Positions 9,539 through 19,347 of a stretch of DNA of 64,000 bases are shown piece by piece; position 1 is the first letter of the stretch; each line of letters begins with the position of its first letter. Position numbers and translations under genes: made by a program. Source of the DNA: Bacteroidota bacterium (lineage in GTDB: Bacteria > Bacteroidota > Bacteroidia > Flavobacteriales_E > Vicingaceae); NCBI GenBank assembly GCA_016183805.1, contig JACPDX010000005.1, positions 24,813 through 88,812 on the forward strand, written 5' to 3'. A model generated the notes under the pieces. It worked only from the letters and a program-made list of their open reading frames with translations, searched no databases and was not told the origin of the DNA.

Positions 9539-10180
9539 TTAATTTGTAAGATTATGCTCAATGGCATACCGAATCATTTCGGCTGTGTTTTTAAAATCAA
9601 GTTTGTCCAAAATATTTCTTCTGTGCGATTCAACTGTTCGGGCACTAATAAATAATTTTTCACCAGCTTCTTTATTGGTTAATCCAGCGGCAATTAAACT
9701 TAATATCTCCATTTCTCTTACTGACAATTCGTTGCCTTTGTCTTTACATTTTTTGTGCAACGAATTAATTATTGTAATAGATACTTCATGGCTATAAAAT
9801 TTCTTGCCCAAAGCAATGTTTTCAATTGCTTGTGTAATTTCGTATATATCGGCTTGTTTTAAAATATATCCCGTAGCACCAGCATCAATCATGCTTGTAA
9901 TGTATACTTCTTCATCGTGCATAGAAAGAGCTAATATTTTGATGTTACTATACTTGTTTGTAATAATTCTTGTAGCGTCAATTCCATTAACTCCTGACAT
10001 GTCAATATCCATCAGAATAACATCTATATCGTTAGGATTATTATCAATGTAATCAATGGCTTCTTGTCCCGAACTTACTTCTGCCACTATTTTATATTTG
10101 GGGTTTTTATTCAGCATTAATTTAAGACCATTTCTGATAATGATGTGGTCATCGGCAATTAATAATCGTATCGATTCCAT
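9539..10180 (-). CDS. LuxR/NarL-family response regulator
   Basis: REC (LLIADDHIIIRNGLKLML) plus LSVREMEILSLIAAGLTNKEAGEKLFISARTVESHRRNI HTH. Confidence 0.93.
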   Translation of the reverse strand: MESIRLLIADDHIIIRNGLKLMLNKNPKYKIVAEVSSGQEAIDYIDNNPNDIDVILMDIDMSGVNGIDATRIITNKYSNIKILALSMHDEEVYITSMIDAGATGYILKQADIYEITQAIENIALGKKFYSHEVSITIINSLHKKCKDKGNELSVREMEILSLIAAGLTNKEAGEKLFISARTVESHRRNILDKLDFKNTAEMIRYAIEHNLTN

Positions 10181-10351
10181 GCAAAAAATTTTAAAAAATT
10201 AATTAAAAATACTACTGTTACTGCAAAATTCAAAGTTTTTAAAGATACTATTATTTCAGCATTATTTTTCTCATTCTACTTTTTAAATAACCAACTGTTA
10301 TTTTTTAACCAAAAAAAGATAATGAGTTACACATTTTAAAAATTAAAAGTC

Positions 10352-10378
10352 AAAGCCTCTCACACTGAGAGGCTTTTT
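10352..10378. terminator. Hairpin with T-tract in a long ORF-poor gap
   Basis: AAAGCCTCTCA-CAC-TGAGAGGCTTTTT. Confidence 0.5.
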
Positions 10379-10961
10379 GCATATACCACATTTCTAATTG
10401 CTTCAAGAAGCTCTCCGTTATGCATTACGGACAACTCTGGTGAGTCCAATTCAATAGTGAGCATATTTGTATGTATCTATCGTGTCGGTATTTCTAGGAA
10501 GATTAAATCATAATCTAACAAATACATAAATTTATAATTGTATTGACTTGTAATAACCTTAGTCGGATGGAAGGTGATGGGAGTATTGAAAACCCGATGG
10601 TCACTGGGTTTTAAATCCAAAATTCTGGAAAATTATAAAAAAAACTATTAGGATGGCTGATGATAGTTTTACAAGGGGATCTCCAAACTAAAATCATACA
10701 GTTTGTAGTTTTAGTGGTGGTTGATATATCCTGAGCGAAGTCCTATAAAAGATAATAGAAGGTTTCGTTGAGTTCCTTATGTTCGTTCAATAACTGTAAA
10801 AAATTATTAATAGGGTCGTCTTAACACTTTTGACAACTTTAATAAAGGTGAATTTTTTGCCCTACTGAAACATTGCCATTTACTGAAACATTATTGAAAC
10901 ATTTTGGGTGTTATTTGCACTTATTTGGGCACAATTGACAATTGGAACCCTTGTAAAACGT

Positions 10962-10998
10962 AAGAACCGCTTGATTCTTGCGAATTGAAGCGGTTCTT
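10962..10998 (-). terminator. Inverted repeat just downstream of the tRNA-Glu gene
   Basis: AAGAACCGCTT...AAGCGGTTCTT, 11-bp perfect arms. Confidence 0.5.
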
Positions 10999-11000
10999 TG

Positions 11001-11072
11001 CAGCCCGTAGGGGAATCGAACCCCTGTTTCCAGGATGAAAACCTGGCGTCCTAACCCCTAGACGAACGGGCC
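11001..11072 (-). tRNA. tRNA-Glu (anticodon TTC)
   Basis: Reverse complement GGCCCGTTCGTCTAGGGGTTAGGACGCCAGGTTTTCATCCTGGAAACAGGGGTTCGATTCCCCTACGGGCTG folds as a cloverleaf; anticodon loop TTTTCAT; GGTTCGATTCC T-arm. Confidence 0.95.
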
Positions 11073-11146
11073 AAATGGTTTCCCCTATATTTTTAGGAGT
11101 GCAAATGTAAATTTTTTTATCATGTATTCAAATAATTTTAAATAAA

Positions 11147-11839
11147 TTATTCGAAATTATTGATATCTGACTGAAACTTAAAGCCTAAACGTTTGCCTGT
11201 TTTAATGTTTGCGGCATTGGTTACTTCAATAATATCCATAACACTAATTTCGTTTACGGTATTGTATGGTGGAGTAAGCAAATCAAAATCAATAGAATAT
11301 AGTATGGTTGACTCAACAATTTTTCTTATTTTAGTAGTATCAATCGTTTCGTGAATAAAATCGTTGTACAAAAATCCTAGTTGTTTTTTTCCTTCTACAA
11401 AGTAATGCAGTTCGTTGTTTACAAAAAATCGGGCAACCAAATAACCAATATCGTTTATTCTATTGTATTTAAGCGAGTCGGCTAAAAAATTATACACGTT
11501 TATCATTCCACAATACGACCGAAGTTCATCTTCTTTAACATAAGAACTTTGCCATATTTGGTGATTTTTTGGGAAATCAAATATGTTGGTATGCATAAAA
11601 AACACTAAAATATCGCCACCAAACTTGATGTGAAATTCATAATCACCTTTTAGATAATATTCAAGAGCAACATTATCGTCCACTTTTTTCATTTCAACCC
11701 GTAACTCTCCTACAAGTTTTTCAGCTTCTGTTTTAAACTCGTCAAAAACTTGTATGGTTTTTTTAAAAAGACATTGTTTAAGACAAGCCTTTTTCTTTAA
11801 AATATCTAAAATAAGTTCTTTGGTTGGTTTTTCTGCCAT
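11147..11839 (-). CDS. Conserved hypothetical protein
   Basis: ORF 11147..11872; likely start MAEKPTKELILDILKKK at 11839, avoiding overlap with proS. Confidence 0.65.
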   Translation of the reverse strand: MAEKPTKELILDILKKKACLKQCLFKKTIQVFDEFKTEAEKLVGELRVEMKKVDDNVALEYYLKGDYEFHIKFGGDILVFFMHTNIFDFPKNHQIWQSSYVKEDELRSYCGMINVYNFLADSLKYNRINDIGYLVARFFVNNELHYFVEGKKQLGFLYNDFIHETIDTTKIRKIVESTILYSIDFDLLTPPYNTVNEISVMDIIEVTNAANIKTGKRLGFKFQSDINNFE

Positions 11840-11855
11840 TGGTTTAGGTTTTAGC

Positions 11856-13328
11856 TTAATAAGCTCTAGCAAAAATTACTCGTTGCGTAGAGGGGTTTCC
11901 AGTTAAAATACATTTTCCTTGTTCTTGTTTATTGTTTAAAGGAATGCAGCGGATGGTTGCTTTGGTGAGTTCTTTAATTTTATCTTCAGTTTCTGAGGTT
12001 CCATCCCAATGGGCTGAAATAAATCCACCTTTATCCAAAAGTTTTTCAAACTCTTCCCAACTATCTGCTTTATTGGTATTTTCTGCTCTAAAGTCAACTG
12101 CTTTTTGATATAAATTAACTTGAATATTTTTTAATAAATGTTCAATTTTGGTAGCAATGTCTTGTTGTTGTAAAGTCTCTTTTTCTTTTGTATCCCTACG
12201 AGCTACTTCAACAGTGCCATTTTCCAAATCCCTTGGTCCAATTGCTATTCTCACAGGGACACCTTTAAACTCGTATTCAGCAAATTTGAATCCTGGCTTT
12301 TGAGTATCTCTATCATCGTATTTTACAGAAATTCCTTTAGCTTCAATGGCTGCTTTGATTTTTAATGCTTGTACAGAAATTTCAGCCAATTGTTCTTCGC
12401 CTTTATAAATAGGAACAATTACCACTTGAATTGGAGCTAGGTTTGGAGGCAATACCAAACCTTCATCGTCAGAGTGAGTCATGATTAAAGCACCCATCAA
12501 ACGCGTTGAAACTCCCCAGGAAGTTGCCCAAACATATTCTTGTTTTCCTTCTTTTGTTGCAAATTTTACATCAAAAGCTTTAGCAAAATTCTGACCTAAA
12601 AAATGTGATGTTCCTGCTTGTAACGCTTTTCCATCTTGCATTAAAGCTTCAATGCAATAGGTTTCTAAAGCACCGGCAAAACGTTCATTTTTAGTTTTCA
12701 CGCCTTTTATTACAGGCATTGCCATAAAGTTTTCTGCAAAAGTGGTGTAAACATCCAACATTCTTTCCGATTCTTCTATAGCTTCTTCTTGACTGGCGTG
12801 AGCGGTATGACCTTCTTGCCAAAGAAATTCAGCAGTTCGTAAAAATAAACGAGTACGCATTTCCCACCGAACCACATTTGCCCATTGGTTAATTAACAAA
12901 GGCAAATCTCTGTAAGATTGTATCCAGCCTCTATAAGTGTTCCAAATAATGGTTTCCGAGGTAGGTCTAATAATTAATTCTTCTTCCAGTTTAGCCTCTG
13001 GGTCAACAACAACACCACTTCCATCTTCAGCATTTTTTAACCTATAATGAGTTACTACGGCACATTCTTTGGCAAAACCCTCAACGTGGTCGGCTTCTTT
13101 ACTTAAATATGATTTTGGGATTAAAAGCGGAAAATAGGCATTCACATGCCCGGTTTCTTTAAACATTTTATCGAGTTGTGCTTGAATTTTTTCCCAAATA
13201 GCATATCCATAAGGCTTAATTACCATACAACCTCTAACAGCAGAGTGATCGGCTAAATCTGCTTTTACTACTAATTCATTGTACCATTGCGAATAATCTT
13301 CACTTCTTGTTGTAAAATCTTTTGCCAT
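11856..13328 (-). CDS. proS: Prolyl-tRNA synthetase
   Basis: [57 protein letters not shown] class II aaRS motifs; short proS type. Confidence 0.97.
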   Translation of the reverse strand: MAKDFTTRSEDYSQWYNELVVKADLADHSAVRGCMVIKPYGYAIWEKIQAQLDKMFKETGHVNAYFPLLIPKSYLSKEADHVEGFAKECAVVTHYRLKNAEDGSGVVVDPEAKLEEELIIRPTSETIIWNTYRGWIQSYRDLPLLINQWANVVRWEMRTRLFLRTAEFLWQEGHTAHASQEEAIEESERMLDVYTTFAENFMAMPVIKGVKTKNERFAGALETYCIEALMQDGKALQAGTSHFLGQNFAKAFDVKFATKEGKQEYVWATSWGVSTRLMGALIMTHSDDEGLVLPPNLAPIQVVIVPIYKGEEQLAEISVQALKIKAAIEAKGISVKYDDRDTQKPGFKFAEYEFKGVPVRIAIGPRDLENGTVEVARRDTKEKETLQQQDIATKIEHLLKNIQVNLYQKAVDFRAENTNKADSWEEFEKLLDKGGFISAHWDGTSETEDKIKELTKATIRCIPLNNKQEQGKCILTGNPSTQRVIFARAY

Positions 13329-13424
13329 TTATTTTTTGGGTATAATTATTGATTGCTGTTAATTAAAGTCATAAATTTAATGAGTCGGTAAATTTAAGCG
13401 AATTTTACCTAAAAAAAAGGTGTT

Positions 13425-13769
13425 ATGAAAACAAATCTATTTTATTTGGCTGTGTTATTTTTTCTTGTTTTAAACAACAATGTAGTTGCTCAAGATGAGT
13501 TTTATAATGACAAAAATACTTCAGAAACAAAATCGGTTAAGGCGGATAGTGTAGATATAAGTTCGTATTCAACCGCAGAAGATTATTATGAAGTTGGAGG
13601 AGTTGTTAAAGAAAATAACACGAATGAACAAGTTGATCCCGATAATTATCAGGATGAAGATACTCGCTCCGAAAAAAGAAGGAAAAGTGAGAAAAACGAG
13701 TTTGTTGCTAATGTGATGATGGATGTTTTTATCAATGTAGTGTTTATTGTTGCAACGTTTTGGCATTAG
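13425..13769 (+). CDS. Secreted hypothetical protein, shares N-terminal motif with next gene
   Basis: Signal peptide, AQDEFYNDKN...YSTAEDYYEV. Confidence 0.6.
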   Translation: MKTNLFYLAVLFFLVLNNNVVAQDEFYNDKNTSETKSVKADSVDISSYSTAEDYYEVGGVVKENNTNEQVDPDNYQDEDTRSEKRRKSEKNEFVANVMMDVFINVVFIVATFWH

Positions 13770-13838
13770 TTTATGGCATGGTATTTGTCTTTTTTAGTTC
13801 GTTAACAAATGTCCAAGTAAAATATAGGAGGAATTATT

Positions 13839-15221
13839 ATGAAAACACTATTGAAAATAATGGTTACAATGGCAGCGATAGTTGCTATTACCAACGTTTA
13901 TGCTCAAGATGATTTTTATCCGTCAAAAAATAAAAAAACAAAAGAAGCTCCGATAACTATTCAATCTGATGATGAAAAAATTAACGATAGCCAATATTCT
14001 ACGGCTACTGATTATTATATCGACCAAAAACAGGTAGAGCGTGAAGCTCAATACAATCAACAAATGGGTATTACTGATAGCACTACCTATTATGAAGATG
14101 AAAATGGTAATACTAGAATTACCAATAATTATTACAATGGCGATAATTACGATTACGATAATGAGTACTACGACTACGAGTATTCATCAAGAATAAGAAG
14201 ATTTCATAGACCTTATTCTGGTTATGGATATTACGATAATTGTTATACCAATTACTATTGGTATGATTACAATCCTTATAATTATGGAGTAAGTGTTTAT
14301 ACCAGTTATGGATGGTGGTATCCTCGTCCTTGGGGTTGGAATGTGGGTTGGTCGTGGGGTTCTGGCTGGTATGCTGGTTGGGGAATTGGATGGGGTATGG
14401 GCTGGGGAGGTGGTTATTATGGTAGCTCTTATTGGTCAGGATATAATCATGGATATAATCACGGTTATAATGATGGATATTATGCTGGAAATTATTACAA
14501 CAGTTACGATAAAAACAGTTATTATTACGGACATCGTGGAAATACATCTTCAGGTTATGGAGGATATGGACATGGAACTCGACCAAGTGGTTCGTCGATG
14601 GCTTCTATGAACAATAGTATTCCAAAAACTGTTGCTCCTGTAAAAACTTTTGGAGAAAAATACGAAATGGCTGTAAGAAATAACACCATTAACAATGTAA
14701 ATGGTAATTCAAGTGGACCAAGAACTATAAATGAAGGTAATAACAATAATGTTTCGCCAAGGTCAACTTCTGTTCAACCAAACGTTGGGGGCTCTCAACC
14801 TAGACCAAATCCTTATATAAACCCGAAAAGTAATGTAATTCCTAGAACATCTACCGAACCTAATGGCGTTGGTGTTGGTCCAAAACCTAGAACTACATCA
14901 GAACCAAACGGATATACACCATCTCCAAGAAATAATTCTGAACCAAATGTAATACCTCCTAAACCAAGGACTACAAATCCGAATACACCTTCTAGTCAGC
15001 CGACTTATAATCAGCCTAGAAATCCGAACCAAGGGGGTGGAGGTGTAACTCCTAAACCGAGAACATATTCGAAACCTACCACACAACCAAATTATTCTAA
15101 ACCCAGCAATCAGAATTATAACAAGCCAAGTAATTCTTATAGCAGACCGTCTGGAAATAGTTATAATAGAGGTGGGTCAGCTCCAAGTGGCGGAGGTGGT
15201 GGTGGAAGAAAACCTAGATAA
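13839..15221 (+). CDS. Secreted low-complexity protein (Tyr/Gly/Trp-rich core, Pro/Asn/Ser-rich tail)
   Basis: Signal peptide, AQDDFYPSKN...YSTATDYY; WGWNVGWSWGSGWYAGWGIGWGMGWGGGYY; tail repeats of PRTxSEPN and KPRT. Confidence 0.75.
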   Translation: MKTLLKIMVTMAAIVAITNVYAQDDFYPSKNKKTKEAPITIQSDDEKINDSQYSTATDYYIDQKQVEREAQYNQQMGITDSTTYYEDENGNTRITNNYYNGDNYDYDNEYYDYEYSSRIRRFHRPYSGYGYYDNCYTNYYWYDYNPYNYGVSVYTSYGWWYPRPWGWNVGWSWGSGWYAGWGIGWGMGWGGGYYGSSYWSGYNHGYNHGYNDGYYAGNYYNSYDKNSYYYGHRGNTSSGYGGYGHGTRPSGSSMASMNNSIPKTVAPVKTFGEKYEMAVRNNTINNVNGNSSGPRTINEGNNNNVSPRSTSVQPNVGGSQPRPNPYINPKSNVIPRTSTEPNGVGVGPKPRTTSEPNGYTPSPRNNSEPNVIPPKPRTTNPNTPSSQPTYNQPRNPNQGGGGVTPKPRTYSKPTTQPNYSKPSNQNYNKPSNSYSRPSGNSYNRGGSAPSGGGGGGRKPR

Positions 15222-15294
15222 TGTGTAGATGTTTGGATGTGAGAATTACTTTAATACTGTGAACCGATAACTGATAACGATTAACTCATTTCTA

Positions 15295-16764
15295 ATGAAA
15301 AAGATAACCATACTTATACTTTCAGTAGTTTTTAGCATACAATTTTTGTCTGCCCAAAATGAGTTTGATGCACTTCGATATTCTAATTTAGAGTTTTACG
15401 GTGATGCACGATTTAATGCGATGGGTGGTTCGTTTGGGGCATTGGGTGCAAACATGTCTTCGATAAGTGTAAACCCATCAGGTATAGGGGTTTATCAAAG
15501 TTCTGATTTTTCTTTTACTCCTGCTTTTCATTATAATTATACTGACACAAAACTTGATGGTAATAATTTGAGTGATGGTAAGCTTAATTTTCATTTTTCA
15601 AACATTGGTATTGTTGGAAATTTTGGTGGTGGTGGAAATTGGGAGAGTGTAAGTTTTGGGATGGGTTACAATAGAACTTCAAATTTTAATACCAGTATTT
15701 CTGCAAAAGGTACAACTGACAATACCATGTTAAATAAGTATAATAATGAATTGAATGTAAATGGAGGAACTTATGATGGAGATATTGAGTCGTTGTTTCC
15801 ATATAGTTCGAACTTGGCTTATCAAACTTATTTAGTTAATCCAACTTTAGCAGATTCATTGCAATATGATAATGTATTTCAAAATTCAAAAAATATAACG
15901 CAAACAACTAATTATGAAACTAGAGGAGGAAGCGGTGAAATATTTTTTTCGTTTGGTGGTAATTATAACGATAAATGGTATCTAGGGGCTTCAATGGGAA
16001 TTCCAACAGTTCGATACATCTACGATAGAAATTATACCGAAAAATCTGCTCTTGATGATACGCTTACTGATGTAAAATCTTTTACTATACACGATAATGT
16101 AAAAACCACTGGAGCAGGTTTTAATTTTAAATTGGGAATGATTTATAAGGTAACGGATTGGGTTAGATTGGGTGTTGCTTTTCATACGCCCACCATTTAT
16201 GGATTAACCGATGATTATCAAACTACCATGAAATCGGAAATGAAAGATGGTTCTACTTATGACAATTCTTCACCTTATGGTAATTATAGTTATTTACTTA
16301 CCACTCCTTATCGATTTATAAGCAGTATAGCATTTGTGATTGGTGAGCATGGTGTAATTAATGCTGATTACGAAATGGTTGATTATTCAACTGCAAGATT
16401 AAAAAGTGACAACAGCCAAGGTTACGATGGTTATGATTTTTCTACTGAAAACCAAAATATTCGAAACAATTTTGAACTTACTCAAAATGTTAGAGTAGGT
16501 ACAGAATGGAGGTTGGATCCATTTAGATTAAGAGCTGGATATCGTTATCAAGGAAACCCAATAAGTAGTAATTTTAATACAAATCAGCAAGCATCAACCT
16601 ATTCTTTAGGTTTCGGTATAAAAGAAGAAGGGTATTATTTTGATGTTGCCTATGCACTAAAAATGTACAATAATCAAACTGTGATAGTTGCCGAAAACAA
16701 TGATTTTGCTACTTCCGAGTTAAAAGATTATTACATTACTTTTACCTTAGGGTTTAGGTTTTGA
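15295..16764 (+). CDS. Outer membrane beta-barrel protein (OmpP1/FadL-like)
   Basis: Signal peptide; FNAMGGSFGALGANMSSISVNPSGIGVYQSSDFSFTPAF; terminal aromatic ITFTLGFRF. Confidence 0.75.
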   Translation: MKKITILILSVVFSIQFLSAQNEFDALRYSNLEFYGDARFNAMGGSFGALGANMSSISVNPSGIGVYQSSDFSFTPAFHYNYTDTKLDGNNLSDGKLNFHFSNIGIVGNFGGGGNWESVSFGMGYNRTSNFNTSISAKGTTDNTMLNKYNNELNVNGGTYDGDIESLFPYSSNLAYQTYLVNPTLADSLQYDNVFQNSKNITQTTNYETRGGSGEIFFSFGGNYNDKWYLGASMGIPTVRYIYDRNYTEKSALDDTLTDVKSFTIHDNVKTTGAGFNFKLGMIYKVTDWVRLGVAFHTPTIYGLTDDYQTTMKSEMKDGSTYDNSSPYGNYSYLLTTPYRFISSIAFVIGEHGVINADYEMVDYSTARLKSDNSQGYDGYDFSTENQNIRNNFELTQNVRVGTEWRLDPFRLRAGYRYQGNPISSNFNTNQQASTYSLGFGIKEEGYYFDVAYALKMYNNQTVIVAENNDFATSELKDYYITFTLGFRF

Positions 16765-17083
16765 AAAAGCCAATAATTGCTAAGGTTAACACAGCTATTG
16801 CAACCAAATAAACAGCTATCCGAAGTGGTTTAAATGGTATAGTAGGCTTTCTGAATTTAGCATTTACCAAGTAATTTAGTTGTTGAACTTTTTTGAAATC
16901 ACTATTTTTTACTCCATAAAAATAGGTTGTTTTGCTTGGTGTTTCTTCAACATCCGATTCATGCCAAATTTGTTGCTCTTTTAATAGATTTTCAAAATAT
17001 GTAGCTCTTTCGGGGTTAAAAAAATGAAAAATAGTATACGCTTTTCGAGTCGGATGTTCGTTGTAATTGGTAATGTTTAACAT
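16754..17083 (-). CDS. Hypothetical protein with C-terminal TM segment
   Basis: 109-aa ORF, 3' end overlaps the convergent OMP gene by 11 bp; 2-nt gap from M23 gene. Confidence 0.6.
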   Translation of the reverse strand: MLNITNYNEHPTRKAYTIFHFFNPERATYFENLLKEQQIWHESDVEETPSKTTYFYGVKNSDFKKVQQLNYLVNAKFRKPTIPFKPLRIAVYLVAIAVLTLAIIGFFKT

Positions 17084-17085
17084 GA

Positions 17086-18111
17086 TTATTTTATCCTAAT
17101 TTGTTTACCAACCCTAAGAATAGAACTTTTTTTCATGTCGTTTAAATCACATAAATCTTTTATCGTAATACCATATCTGATGGCAATTTTTTGCATATAA
17201 TCACCTCTTTCAATGGTATGGAATTCAACTCCAGTAGGAATAGCTGCATAACTGTATTTTTGTTTGCGAAGTTCTAACGATTCGCTTATTAGTTTATTTT
17301 CTTTAAATGAAATAATGTGTTTAGGATTTAATGGTTTTCCTTTAAAACGTAATTCATAATGGAGATGACTACCGGTTGATCTTCCTGAACTTCCTCCAAG
17401 TCCGATAATCTGCCCTGCTTCAACAATATCTCCGGGTTTAACCTTTAAACGATGAAGATGGGCATATATGGTTTCTAAGCCGTTGTAATGACGAATAACA
17501 ACAACCCGACCGAAACTAGGATGTTTTAATGCAATACGAATCATACCGTCAAATGAGGCTACAACAGGATCCCAAACCTGTAAATCTAAATCGATTCCAT
17601 TGTGATTTCTTCCGCTTCTATATCCATAATTTGATGTTATGACCGGATTTTGGATAGGCATAACAAAATCACACAGGTTTTCAATATCTACTAGTGTTAA
17701 AAATATGTTGGTATCGTTTGCCGATAGTTCATCATCGTAAGGCGAAATGTGTTCGGTGTTCCAGTTTCTGTACATCGAGTTGGAAGGAATTGGGGTGTCT
17801 TCATAAAAATTAGTCAGTGTAATATAATAATCGTGTTCATTTAATCTGTTTTCCGCATAATCATTTAGTTCCTTCAGAAGGCTTTTTGATATTAATTGTT
17901 GATCTAATAATGAATCAATCATGTTAATAATTTCATCACCGCTTAAAGTTGATAAATCATCATAAAATGGGTTGGTTGTTGAGATTACCAATGCACTAAC
18001 TGTATCTTTTTTTGTGGTATTTTCTTCTTCAATACCGAAACAAAAACCATAGGTAAAATTCCATGCTATCAGGCAGAAAATAAACGTAATTTTTGTTATA
18101 GGTTGTTTCAT
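17086..18111 (-). CDS. M23 family metallopeptidase with C-terminal LysM
   Basis: ITSNYGYRSGRNHNGIDLDL...GSSGRSTGSHLHYELRFKGKPLNP; LysM HTIERGDYMQKIAIRYGITIKDLCDLN. Confidence 0.9.
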   Translation of the reverse strand: MKQPITKITFIFCLIAWNFTYGFCFGIEEENTTKKDTVSALVISTTNPFYDDLSTLSGDEIINMIDSLLDQQLISKSLLKELNDYAENRLNEHDYYITLTNFYEDTPIPSNSMYRNWNTEHISPYDDELSANDTNIFLTLVDIENLCDFVMPIQNPVITSNYGYRSGRNHNGIDLDLQVWDPVVASFDGMIRIALKHPSFGRVVVIRHYNGLETIYAHLHRLKVKPGDIVEAGQIIGLGGSSGRSTGSHLHYELRFKGKPLNPKHIISFKENKLISESLELRKQKYSYAAIPTGVEFHTIERGDYMQKIAIRYGITIKDLCDLNDMKKSSILRVGKQIRIK

Positions 18112-18235
18112 TTTTTTTTGAAAAAGGAAGCCAATTTATGAAAAAATATTAGAACTAGCACTATTTTAAAATAAGAGTTGCATTTTCTTTTGGTTAAATC
18201 AGTTAAAACACTACTTTTATAAACCTTAATTTTAA

Positions 18236-19258
18236 TTGTTACTTATGAGTTTTTTAAAGCGGTTTTTGTTAATAATTTTGATAGTAATTATCTGTTTAGT
18301 TATTTTTTCATTTTTACTTCCTTCTACCGTTAAAGTTGAAAAAAAAGTCAATATTGAAGCTTCATCAGAACTTGTTTTTAATCAAATAAATGAATTAAAA
18401 AATTGGAAAAATTGGGCTGTTTGGGCTGAAAAAGACTCCTCAATTTATCTAAATCTGAGTGCTTATTCAAAACCATCAGAAGGTGTTGGTGCAACCTTTA
18501 AATGGGAAAGTGAAAACGATGAGGTTGGCGAAGGGCAATTAAAAATCATCAAATCACAACCTTTTGATGCAATTGAAGCAATGTTAGATTTTGGTTCAGG
18601 AGATGCTCTTTCGTATTGGAATTTTCAGCAAAAAGAAGAGATGATAGAAGTAACTTGGGGTATTAATTTAGATTTAGGGTTTAATCCGATTTCCAAATGG
18701 TTTGGTCTTTTTATAGAGGATTATATTACCAATGATATTGAAAAAGGATTAGAAAAACTCAAAAAATATTCAGAAAATTTACCTCGTATAAATAGTGGAA
18801 TTGTAACCAAACAATTTATTGGCAAACCACAATGGTTTCTGTCAATCAGAGATACTGTTGACGGAAGTAAAATAGGCACCATACATGCTAAACTTTTTTC
18901 AGAAATAGGTTCGTTTATGGAACAAAATAACATCGTTGATGATTTGCCTCCGTTAGTTATTTATCATTTTTGGTCAGATACATTAGTTGATATGGAGGCA
19001 GGATTGTTACTTACAGATTCTACAAGAATAACCAATAATCGTATTAAATTAAATAAAATTAATATGGGAAATGTGGTTACGGCAACACATTATGGCTCGT
19101 ATGACAGAATTCCTGAAACCTATTTTAGTATTAACGAATGGATGAGAAATAATGAGGTTCAGGTGATTGGCTCACCTTGGGAAGTTTATGTTATTGATCC
19201 ATCAATAGAGGAAAACCCCGATAAATGGGTAACAGAAATATATTTCCCAATTAAATAA
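18236..19258 (+). CDS. SRPBCC-type domain plus GyrI-like effector-binding domain protein
   Basis: VEKKVNIEASSELVFNQINELKNWKNWAVWAEKD; C-terminal GNVVTATHYGSYDRIPETYFSINEWM. Alternative ATG start a few codons into the ORF (MSFLKRFLLI). Confidence 0.7.
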   Translation: MLLMSFLKRFLLIILIVIICLVIFSFLLPSTVKVEKKVNIEASSELVFNQINELKNWKNWAVWAEKDSSIYLNLSAYSKPSEGVGATFKWESENDEVGEGQLKIIKSQPFDAIEAMLDFGSGDALSYWNFQQKEEMIEVTWGINLDLGFNPISKWFGLFIEDYITNDIEKGLEKLKKYSENLPRINSGIVTKQFIGKPQWFLSIRDTVDGSKIGTIHAKLFSEIGSFMEQNNIVDDLPPLVIYHFWSDTLVDMEAGLLLTDSTRITNNRIKLNKINMGNVVTATHYGSYDRIPETYFSINEWMRNNEVQVIGSPWEVYVIDPSIEENPDKWVTEIYFPIK

Positions 19259-19273
19259 ATATCTTTGTCTTAT

Positions 19274-19324
19274 TGAAATAGCCACGTGCAAAAACTCACA
19301 CCAACGAAGTTAGCAGCGAAACAA
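19274..19324 (+). repeat. Copy A of a dispersed repeat (TGAAATAGCCAC...CACCAACGAAGTTAGCAGCGAAACAA)
   Basis: 26-27 nt identical to the reverse complement of 25861-25920. Confidence 0.7.
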
Positions 19325-19347
19325 ATTAAAAAAATAAATACCTACAC

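Noticed and set aside
11147-11872. Fusion or coupled product of the hypothetical gene and proS because the ORFs overlap
   Set aside because: An internal ATG at 11839 removes the overlap and gives a better N-terminus
14119-14610. Long alternative-frame ORFs (minus 14119-14586, plus 14293-14610) over the Trp/Gly-rich gene
   Set aside because: Explained by repetitive biased codons (GGN, TAT, TGG); translations are low complexity with no protein-like pattern
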